From assembly GCA_010093685.1 (NCBI GenBank), contig MU006234.1:859668-923667 (forward strand): a stretch of DNA of 64,000 bases, in the 5' to 3' direction. This DNA is from Ophiobolus disseminans (Eukaryota; Ascomycota; Dothideomycetes; Pleosporales; Phaeosphaeriaceae). Each line of letters opens with the position of its first letter. Position 1 is the stretch's first letter. The notes under the pieces are model-generated. The model did not search any database. It worked only from the letters and a program-made list of their open reading frames with translations, and had not been told where the DNA came from. Positions 54,787-64,000 of the stretch are shown in pieces. The translations under genes and the position numbers were made by a program.

Positions 54787-55579
54787 TCGCAAACGAGTAT
54801 TTGAGCTTATTCTCGACGTCATCGCCTGCTCGACACTACACAACCTCAAGCGGATCTTACGACAACTCTTGTAACAACGCGGGGCTTAGAGCACTCGAAG
54901 AGCAGAGATGTGTCAACTATTTAAAGTAGGGGATTCGAGATCAGATGCGGCTACAATAACGAAGGCCTCTACACTGTCCACATCGCACTGTGACGTCTTA
55001 CTACGTAGGTTTCACGCACCCCGAAAATACAAGTAACGCGTCCGAGACGACGCCGAATGAAAGTCACAATAGGCTGTCCGTGTATCTTGCCCGGATTAGA
55101 CAGTCCGCGCCACGATGCGAATACGGTCTGAATGCAAGATGAACTCAGAACTCACTCTCTCCGCAAACCACGTCTTTTGTCTTGGAGAGAGTAAAGAAGT
55201 GATTATGCGCTCGATAAGCACGGGGGCTGTTGCGGTGTGAGAACAGCGCATATGCAGGAAGAATTGAAGGATTCAACTGAGGTTGTATTGGGTGAAGCTA
55301 CGAGCTGCATATATGGGTGGGGGCTGTAAACAGCGCTAGTACATGCTGGGTAGTCGCCTCTCACCGAAGTTGAGGCGCGGGTTGCCCATGAGGCAAGTGA
55401 TACTCAAAGCGTGACAGGGGCCAATCTGGTTCTTTACGGCTCAAGTTTTTAAATCTTAAACAATGTGGCGCACTCGATCCCGTCGCGCATGCAAAACCCC
55501 GCTTCTCAGCCTTGCACCGCCTCTTCTTTCTTGCCTCACACATGTCAACTTCTGTTCTTCACTGCACATGTCTTGAAAC
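54787..55579. other. intergenic
   Basis: HET gene 3' flank and DUF6536 promoter. A pyrimidine-rich stretch precedes 55580. No gene is seen. Confidence 0.5.
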
Positions 55580-57790
55580 ATGTCGATTTCAAAAGAAGAC
55601 AGTATCGCTACTGATCACCTACTCGACACCAAACATCCACGCTCCAAGAAGCGCAGATGGTGCGCCTTTCTCAACTTCAATTTCTCAGCCTCGTGGAGGT
55701 TTGGAATAATCACCGGCGCTGTGTGTTCCTTCCTGGTATTTGTGCTCAACCTTTCGCTCACAATATGGGCTGTAAGCACACATGCTGTTCGCGACGGCCA
55801 GACAATAGTGTTCGAAGGGAGTTGCATGACTTCGAAGCAACTGAATGTTATGATCCATCTTGTGGTTAACATTCTAGGAACGATATTATTAGGGGCAAGC
55901 AACTACTGCATGTAAGCCTTGCTGGACCTTGTTTGGTTGATGCTCAAGCTAATCATAGTTGCCAGGCAATGTTTATCTGCTCCGACCAGGCTGGAGGTAG
56001 ATAAGGCGCACGCCAACATGACCTGGCTAGACATTGGCGTGCCTAGCTTTCGGTATCTAACGAGAATTAGCCGAAAGCGATCTATTCTCTGGGTGTGCGT
56101 GGCGCTCAGCTCCATGCCTTTACATTTGTTGTAGGTACAGCTACCTGGAGGCTGATCCGCCTTCTGCTAATATCTCGTTGTAGCTACAATTCGGTTCTTT
56201 ATGCCTCTGTCGCAGCAAACGAGTATCAAGCCTTCGTTCTCAGCGATAAGATGATACATTGGAACTCTACAATCGACGTACCTCAAAGATTTCCAGGTGC
56301 AAAGCCCTTCGTGGATGATGCCAGAGCTGGTCGCCTCAAGAACCTTACACGCGCGGAATGCATCAAAGCATATGGACACACATTCGAGGCCTCTCATGGT
56401 AGTGTCCTACTTATAGTCAATTTTGAGACGGAATCTTTGGACTACGTGTGGTACAATATTGATCTCACGATCCGACCCGGATGCGACAAGTCCGGGTGGG
56501 TTTGTGGCGGAAATAGCACAGCTTGTTCTGGCTGCACACGACAAGAAATCACCAACTTCAAAAACCAAAATGGTTGGATAGTTGGTAACAATAGGGTTGA
56601 ATATTGTCTATCTCAACGCACCGAAGAGAAGTGTAAAATCCACCTCAACGTTGCTATCGCAGTACTCGTCACTACTACAAACATGCTGAAAGTGTTGCTC
56701 TTTACTTTCATCGCATGGAGGATTCGAGAGGACCCTCTGATGACTGTTGGGGATGCTGTTGCATCGTTCATGGAAAGACCAGATCCGACGACAGAGGGCA
56801 TGTGTTTGATGTCGAGAGCTGATTTCGAAAATGATGACGAGCTGTGGCAGCGAGGAACCGGACCGAGGTTTTATTACTCGAAACCCAAAAGATGGTTTAA
56901 GGCAGCTAGTAAGAAACGATGGACATCGATTATCCTACTGTAAGTGACTCCACCCAATATTCCGTGTTCATGCGCTAATTTCACACAGATATTGCTCAGC
57001 ACTATTCATATGTACCTTCTTCGCGCTGATGTCCTTTTCGGAAATCGACTACAGAAACCCCACCTTGGGCACCGTTACCCTTTCATCTCTCACCACCAAG
57101 TCTGGCGGCATCATCGGAAACGCGCTCAAAGCCAACATCTCCCAGATGATCCTATCACTCATCTATGTTGCTTACAACGCCCTCCTGACCTCTCTTCTGC
57201 TCTCAAAAGAGTGGAACCAGTACACTCGTCAACGGAAAGGCCTGAGGGTGTCGGCGAGACCCAAAGGCGAACAACGATCGACATACTTTCTCCAACTACC
57301 GTATCGGTATAGCATACCGCTCTTGATCTTATCAGGCACTTTCCACTGGCTTGTCTCTCAGACTATCTATTTGGTGAGCATAGAAGTGTACCACGCAAGC
57401 GACGCTTTGCCACCAAACCACTCCGTCATGTATACCCATAATACCACTCACCATCCCGAACGTGACATCCTCACCACCGGTTTCTCCGCCCTAGGCCTCT
57501 TCGCAGTGATAGGGCTTGCATTTATCGCGCTCCTCGTTCTCATCATCTTGAGCAGAAGACGTTTTGCGAGCGGTATACCCGTAGCAGGAAGTTGCAGTGC
57601 CTCTATATCCGCTGCATGTCATCCTGTTGATCCGGAGCCGGAGAATGCACCCGAGTTGCAACTGCAGTGGGGAGTCAGCCGTGAACCGAGCAATAATCGG
57701 GGCGTTGGGCATTGTAGCTTCTCGAGCAGGCCGGTGGGAGTTCCGGTTGCGCATTGTACGTATGCTGGGTTGAGGGAGAGGCGCAAGTAG
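55580..57790 (+). CDS. DUF6536 multi-pass membrane protein
   Basis: Four exons: 55580-55911, 55966-56130, 56184-56939 and 56989-57790, 684 aa. The joins rebuild the DUF6536 signature: membrane segment GIITGAVCSFLVFVLNLSLTIW, SCMTSKQLNVMIHLVVNILGTILLGASNYCM, then QCLSAPTRLEVDKAHA, WLDIGVPSF, ISRKRSILWVCVALSSMPLHLF and YNSVLYASVAANEY. An exoplasmic loop rich in Cys (GWVCGGNSTACSGC) follows. Later membrane segments are KIHLNVAIAVLVTTTNMLKVLLF, a segment around YCSALFICTFFAL, ISQMILSLIYVAYNALL, and FAVIGLAFIALLVLIIL. The C-terminal tail is short and basic. The family is restricted to fungi and has no known function. Introns of 54, 53 and 49 nt are canonical and all phases fit. Confidence 0.9.
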
Positions 57791-58878
57791 GTATGATGTG
57801 CGAAAAGTATGGATCGCGACGTTTGTATGTTTGGTGGCTCCAATCGCGCTGGATCTTCCATAGCGTCGAGCATACCTCATTGTGAGTGTGCACACGTTAG
57901 TATTCAGAACTCAAAATAGTATTCGTACAAGACTCTCGCCCATTCATCAGATCTTCAAGGACACGGAACAGCGATATTTATCTTAGATCTAGATACGTGG
58001 CTCAACCTTTTTGGCCGCAGAAGGTTCACCTGAGATCCGGCTTACTCACCACATCAGCAAGCAATACACGAACACATCAAGCCTGCAACTAGTGGCATAC
58101 GCGCTGCAACCTCAAGCTCCGTCAGCGCCGCCAATTCAGTCGCAGCTAGAAGACAAGAGATCACCGTATCAGCCACCCTTTGACTGGCCTCCGCATTCAC
58201 ACCTCGTTCGTCCCCTCGGTGCTCGCGCATTCCTGCTTGTCCATGTTCAAAGACAAGACGATATACGGAAGGCAGTTGAGTTCTGCTGAGCGCTGCGGGC
58301 ACTGGTGCTGCTTTACATGTGTTTGAAGGTGAAAATTTCAAGAAGATATAGCTATGCTGTTGTATACTAGCGACCCGAGTTATCCCGCGACACGAGTCCT
58401 GCACCCCTGACTGGAACGATTCCATATAGCTGATCGCTTGGGCAATGAGTCTTTGTCGAGTGGTTCGACCGGGTTTCGGGATTTGATCGAATAGGAAAGT
58501 ACAATGGGATTCACAGCACGGCTGCCTGTTTTGGTTGCCTAGCGAGCGTACCCCCGCTGTCGTGCAACACCTTGTTTTGTTCACCATCTGCGAAGAACAC
58601 CAGTTGAACTTTGCAAGACGATTTGCCTATCATATATCCATGAAACCGAGATAATACATCGGCATATTTTGCCTATTTGTGTTACTTGGGGTCTCGATCA
58701 GATTGTTCGAGAGTTTGAAAACCTTCATTTGGTACGTATTCACAAGATTACAGATTTTTGGTCTTGCCTCGTTCCTATAACACCACTGACTGGCTCAGAC
58801 TCTCTAATCCCTTTGATACCCGCGGATTACTATCAACATCAACCCCTCTTCTCCCCCGGAATATTTGCCTCTAGCAAC
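57791..58878. other. intergenic
   Basis: 3' flank of the DUF6536 gene and kinesin promoter. Frames near 58011-58587 lack motifs and starts. Confidence 0.5.
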
Positions 58879-60386
58879 ATGGACCAATTCTACCTCGAGA
58901 ATGTCGCGAGATATCACAAGCTCGTTAATGCGCTTGATGCTACACCAAAACCCCGAGTATCGACTGGAGAAGCTGGTCCTAGTATGGTTGTCAGTACCAG
59001 AATCAGACCTTTGGCGGAGGACGAAAGCTTTCCTTCCGCCATCTTTCCTCGATCCACTCAGCAAAATGTGGTGGACGTTCACGAGCTCTACAATCATCCA
59101 AGTGGTATACCGATACTCAAGGTACGAAGCTAATCGGTTGTAAGTCAAGTCGGCCTTGCTAATCTCGCATGTATACAGTCTTCTGACTACGAGGTCGATC
59201 GACTCTTCACGCCAGAGTCGACCACGGAACAGATCTACACAAATCTCGTAGCTGACCTCGTCCCCTTTGCATGGAACGGCGGCATCGGAACGCTCTTCGC
59301 ATACGGCCAAACAGGCTCAGGCAAGACCTTCACCGTCAGCAGACTCGAGCGACTCGTCGCCGAAACACTCACGAACGGAACGCTCGAAGGCGGCAAGGAA
59401 ATCTCCATGACCATCATCGACCTTGCCGGCAACGCCGCCTTCGACCTCCTAAACGAGCGCAAACCCGTGTCTCTCCTCGAGGACGCTTCCGGCGTCACGC
59501 AAATGGTCGGCGTCAACGAGCACAAAGTCCACAACAAGCAAGAAATGGCCGACCTCATCGAACTCGCGACGTCTTTCCGCCGCACCGCACCGACATTTAA
59601 GAACGACGCTTCATCCCGCTCACACGCAATATGCCGCATCCGCATCCAAGACCCAGCTTCAAACTCAGACGGCCTCTTATACCTCATCGACCTCGCAGGC
59701 TCCGAAAGCGCGCGCGACGTCGCCGCCCACGGCGCAGACCGCATGCGCGAGACGCGCGAAATCAACATCAGTCTCTCCGTCCTGAAAGATTGCATTCGCG
59801 GCAAAGCGGAAGCAGATGCGCTCGCCTTGTCCGGTCGACGAAAGATGCCGTATATACCGTTCCGACAGAGCGCGCTCACGAGGGTGTTGAAGCACGTTTT
59901 CGATCCGGCAGGTACGCGGCCGTGCAAGACGGTTGTGATTGCGTGTGTAAATCCAAGTCTGGCGGATGTTGGGCCGAGTAAGAATACGTTGCGGTTTGCG
60001 GAGATGTTGAGGGTGTTGGTGCCGGTGGGTGAGAAGGACTTGGATATGGAGGCGCTGGTGAATTGGACGAATGCGAGAGTGCGGGAGTGGATTGTCGAGA
60101 ATGTAAGTCTCGTGTACACGTATTATCGTGAAAATCCAGAAGCTGACATGTGTTTGTTTAGTCTGGTTCACCCCCGATCTTACCGAACGTTCTAGCTCCT
60201 CGCGAATCCGGTGTCCAGCTGCTCAATCTGTCAAGTACGGAGTTTGAGTATCGGTGTCAGAAGTGCCCTGGTGTCAAGAGTGCGCATGCACGGGCTCTTC
60301 GATTGAAGTTTTGGCAGTTGCATAATGATTCACTGCAAACTGGTGAGGCCTCAAAAGAGTTGGCAGTGGCACCCTCCGCGTCGTGA
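58879..60386 (+). CDS. Compact kinesin motor protein, kinesin-13-like
   Basis: Exons 58879-59121, 59179-60102 and 60162-60386, 463 aa. The motor domain (about 34-370) has RIRPLAEDE, the P-loop GQTGSGKT at 124-131, switch I NDASSRSH at 223-230 and switch II DLAGSE at 252-257, followed by ETREINISLSVLKDCIR, PFRQSALTRVL and NTLRFAEML. The block DLLNERKPVSLLEDASGVTQMVGVNE resembles kinesin-13 (KIF2/KIF24) more than transport kinesins. The start was chosen at MDQFYLENVARYH because upstream residues look like leader. The protein ends soon after the motor: no long coiled coil or cargo tail, only a short segment with RCQKCP. The motor-bearing protein may be a microtubule depolymerase or a diverged non-processive kinesin; activity is not evident from sequence. 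Confidence 0.88.
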
Positions 60387-60532
60387 GAGGAACAGTTGTT
60401 AGCGCCGTCGAGTTACATGTATTGCTCGCAAGTGGATGTCACTATGATTACTACACTGCCCTGTCCATATAAATCAGATCGATCAGACCTCATCTATCTC
60501 GTGTGTCGATATCAAGCCCCAATGTCATCCTA
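60387..60532. terminator. Short convergent 3' intergenic gap
   Basis: Only 146 bases separate the stop of the kinesin gene from the stop of the DUF726 gene on the other strand, so the transcripts probably overlap or end inside this gap. No poly(A) signal was assigned. Confidence 0.4.
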
Positions 60533-63406
60533 CTACATCAACCCATAATCAAAATCATCCAGCGGAACCGGGTCCACCATGCTCAACTCGCCAAAGTCGC
60601 TCCCGATCTCATCCGCAAGATCATCATACGTGTCATCTTCGCTCTCGAATCCCCCTTCTTTATGATGGATAACGGCTGCGACAACAGGCACTGCCGCGAC
60701 GGTAATAGCAGCGGCGGTCTTCAGCTGATGACTTTCTACTTGTTCTTGCTTGATTGGATGGGCATTGTCCTTCGCGACGACAGGCAGCTCCGTCACCGTA
60801 ACGGCTGCTGCAGCCTTCGGCTTGTCGAAATCTACGGGCATCTCCTCCACACCGGGAGACGAGTCAACGAGTCTGATGGGACCATCATGGTTTTCGAACC
60901 CGTAGTTGTAGGGCAACTTCGTGAGGTTCGCAGGTTGTGATTTCGTTGCAGCAACGGACATCAGAGCCGAAGGCGCTTGGCGTTGGTTCAAGGCGGACGC
61001 CATGGGACGGCTAGATTTCTTGACGGGAGGTGTTGATGTTTCGATCACACTCGTAGTACCCAGTGGGTCTGAATCCGGGCCAACGGTCGTTATCGAAGGC
61101 TGACGCTTTTCGACTGTAGACTCATCCATTCGCGAGATCATCCGAGACGCTGGTTGCTGCCTCGACCTGTTCTGAGTGTATACACCTCGGCTCTGGTGTT
61201 GTGGCTGTGAAATTGGGCGAGACTGAGGCGGCTTCTGCTCATCTACCACATCAATGAGTGACTGGGATGAACTCCGCGTAGCTGCTGCAAGCCTTGCTGT
61301 TTGCGCGGGCACATCAGTAGCGGGTCGTTCGTTCTCAGCCCCACGATTCTTAGCCTGCTCTTTGATCCGCTGCTTCTTCCGTTCCGCCAATTCCAGTGCG
61401 CGTTCCTGTTCAGCGACCTTGTTGAAATTCACGTCACCGAAGCCGGTTTTGACTAGTATCGTGCCAACTAAGTAGCGATATCTGTCGTGACCACTAACCA
61501 GCTTGCTCATATCCACATTCTCAATACCATAGACATCTTGCACTTCTCGAAGACCAGCGACACCCATTTCAAGCTTCGTCGACCTGTAGAGGTACCCGAG
61601 GACGTAGTCTTCGGTGCTGTAGACATTAACGACGCGAGCGGTGACTACTGATCGTATTTGCCTCCACTGCTTGCTATCTGAAGGCGCTGGCGCGCCCATC
61701 AAGATGACGGATTCGATGAGACCAAAGGCATGTTGTTCTGCGAGCTCCACAAGACAAGCATAGATTACGCGTGCGCCAACAGAATAGCCCATCAGTGTTA
61801 CAGGCCGTTTACCTTGCACACCATCAATCAGTGCGTGTGCCAGAACTTTCCCAGCCTTGTCCGCTCGAGCGAGCGCAACACTGAAAGGATTGTCAAGAAC
61901 ACTGGCAACCTTGATGAGGCCGAGGGGCCACAAGCCGGCATACAGTGCCCCGAGTAACGTGCGACTAACCACAGTATATGTCAGACCGTCCCATGCATAG
62001 CTGAAGAGTACATCTTGGAGGGAGGTGCCGAGGCGAAGCATTGCTTTCAGCTCAAAGCGTAGAGCAAACGGTTCAGTAGCGCCTGCGTCGATGACTTCCC
62101 AGGGTTTGTTGACATCGGATGGAGAGCTTAGCCAACCGCTAATGCCGATTGCGACGCGAAGACGGTGCTGTTCCCGTTTCTGTGGGTCTCGAGCGTCCAA
62201 TTCGTCAGCCCATTCGTGATCTTGCTGTAGTGAAGGGCGGTCAGGATCTGAAGAGAATTAGCCAAGGCGAAAGGTGCAAGCAAAAACACCCAGCTTACCT
62301 TGTACCGGAACGAACTCAAAGTCTTCGACTTCCTTCGCGTATTGCTCCATCAATCTGCCGGTCATCTTTGCGCCATATGCACCAAACAACGACCCCACAA
62401 GCACGGAGCTACCAGCAAGTGCTCCCAGATAAGTCGAAACAACACCGAGACCTAGACCGCCCATAACAGAGCCCAAGCCAGCGGCTAGCAATGGAGCAGC
62501 AAGACCACCAGTGACTCCGATAAGAACCGCTCCACCGACAGCCGCAAGACCAACTTTCCACCTGCGGGCAGCGGCATCATTGGAAGCTTGCTTCTTAGCC
62601 GTCTCTTCGGCGTCCATCTGAGATGCAGCCGTCGCCAAAAGTCCCTGCGCAACCGATTTCTCATGCTCGGCCAGTATGTCCGTCTCAAGCTCGAAGCTAC
62701 TCGCGAGGTGCAGAAGTAGAACTCGCGAGTGAGCTGTATATTGTTCCAAGCTCAGCAGGAGCAAAAGAAGACAGTGCAAGATCAGGACTCGCTTGGGCTC
62801 CTCGAAGGCCAGGAGTTTGGTCTCAATCACATCGTAGTTGCCATGCTTTCGCTTTCCGCTCCTTGCAGGAGCTGCAAATGGATCTTGATCGAAGTCGATC
62901 AAGGACGATATGCCCTGCCTTTGTTTCTCTGCCTCCTCGAGTGTGTGCCGTCTCTTGGTCTTCGCTTGCCGTACGGTCTCTGGTCGGACGCAGAGCACGT
63001 CGCAAATGCGATGCATGACTCCTGCACGCCATTTGTCGAAGAAGGTAAGAGCACTTCGCCGGAGAGCTTGCATCTGTGTGGAGTCGATGTCACGTTGCCT
63101 AGACATCCTCGCGGCATCGCTCGCTATGGATGCCTCGTTTCGTGGCTCATCGAAGCTTATGAGGTTGTGTGCGGGAGTCGTCGAAGGTGGAGTCGTCACG
63201 CTCGTGGTGTTCGTCTCGTGAGTCTTGTCGGGGTTGAAGGTGTCTATCAAATCAGTTCGCATAGAGTCGATGCAAAGCAGTACTAGGAGACCCAGTTCTA
63301 CACGTAGGGCGGGTGTTTCGAGAACTGAGGTAAGCGATGCTCCTTCGTCTTTCGCGGTACCTGGCGCGCTGGCACCTGAGACGGCGCCAGCAACTCTAGA
63401 AAACAT
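60533..63406 (-). CDS. DUF726 alpha/beta hydrolase, Mil1/TMCO4-like
   Basis: Minus-strand exons 63406-62299 and 62247-60533 (51-nt intron GTAAGC...TTCAG), 940 aa. The N-terminal part has a disordered segment and a helical region. A Gly/Ala-rich hydrophobic stretch follows, about residues 285-340 (VGLAAVGGAVLIGVTGGLAA, AALLGSVMGG-like), typical of DUF726 proteins as a membrane-inserting element. The hydrolase domain begins after the intron with RVAIGISGWLSS, has DVLFSYAWDGLTYT, and a nucleophile elbow GYSVG with S525. VILMGAPAP and HDRYRYLVGTIL follow. The last 300 residues are disordered. Yeast Mil1 (YFL034W) of this family binds an adaptor-protein medium chain; human TMCO4 is related. A membrane-associated lipase or esterase role is plausible. 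Without the intron the protein would be split in two. Confidence 0.88.
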
Positions 63407-64000
63407 CCTGTGAAGTCAGGGGGCAATGAGGACTGAATTAGTTGCGATTGTAAGGAAATAGCAGCCTGAGGGCACAAAGACATGCACCCTGAGCTGCGCC
63501 TCACATGGACCAGGTACACGCGCTTAGGTGTTACAAAGTTTCAGCCCCCACAACACACTGGATCTAGAAGTCAGTGTAATCCCTGTACGTCCCGTGTTGT
63601 AGATGATCCTGAGACCAAAAACAGCTGGTGCGAGGAGCTTTCTGACTCTTTCGATAGCCCTGCGTACGTTGTACCCTGAGCTTTAAATAGCAAGTACTTG
63701 GGATTTATTCGACCTTTTGTCATTGAGGGTGGGTGTATGGTAGCATACCGCCAGATGCACATGTTTTGGCAAGCGATGGAACACGATTCTAGATGAACGT
63801 CAGGTCGTGAGGACGAAGAGGACGATGGCCGCTTCCCAGGATCTAAATAACGTTGACCCGTGTCCTCGGCTGTCGGATATAGCCCCACTTCCAGATCCCT
63901 ATCGTCCTGCACACGCGATAACGTGCATGATGCCACCGCGCTGAACAAAACCTTGCCACTTGTACTCTACTCATTTTCAAACTCTAATCCGACCCCACAG
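63407..64000. other. intergenic to window end
   Basis: Promoter side of the DUF726 gene. One minus-strand frame (63948-63571) has no start or motif. Confidence 0.5.

Overview
The window looks like nuclear DNA of a filamentous ascomycete (Pezizomycotina; Dothideomycete-like is my guess). Genes carry short introns of about 42-83 nt with GTAAGT/GTATGT-type donors and CTRAY-type branch sites. They sit on both strands and belong to families expanded in or restricted to filamentous fungi: HET domain, DUF3176, DUF6536, DUF3405, Zn2Cys6 factors, secreted dipeptidyl-peptidase V. I saw no tRNA, rRNA, transposase or CRISPR. Exon joins were worked out by hand from splice signals and frame continuity. Family names come from recognised motifs, not from searches.

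Layout. 1-10 kb: the 3' end of an unrecognised gene, a five-exon Zn2Cys6/fungal-trans regulator, then about 4.7 kb without a recognisable gene but with a (CTA)n microsatellite and a G-quadruplex-type tract. 9.6-16 kb: a Pib1-like FYVE-RING protein and a TRP-like/ML-domain channel protein, both on the minus strand. 17-23 kb: a DUF3176 membrane protein interrupted by an in-frame TGA, and a secreted DPP-V. 23-25 kb: two orphan two-exon genes. 25-39 kb: an accessory block with three HET-domain genes, an NmrA-like protein, a decayed NmrA/isoflavone-reductase-like pseudogene, a short two-exon membrane protein, an SDR and a small Cys-rich protein. 40-46 kb: a LicD-type phosphotransferase-like protein, an APH-fold kinase with a disturbed 5' end, and a DUF3405 type II membrane protein. 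48-53 kb: the housekeeping phenylalanyl-tRNA synthetase alpha subunit, a Tim17-like membrane protein, a small acidic protein and a fourth HET gene. 55-64 kb: a DUF6536 membrane protein, a compact kinesin-13-like motor, and a DUF726 alpha/beta hydrolase (Mil1/TMCO4-like).

How the genes relate. There is no obvious biosynthetic gene cluster. The most distinctive feature is four HET-domain genes (non-self recognition and programmed cell death in fungi) within about 29.5 kb, mixed with oxidoreductases, orphan genes and a pseudogene whose stop codons fit repeat-induced point mutation. This is typical of fast-evolving accessory DNA next to conserved genes (FRS2, DUF726, TRP-like channel). I found no clear new multi-gene system. 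The best candidates for novelty are the orphan small genes and the HET-rich block.
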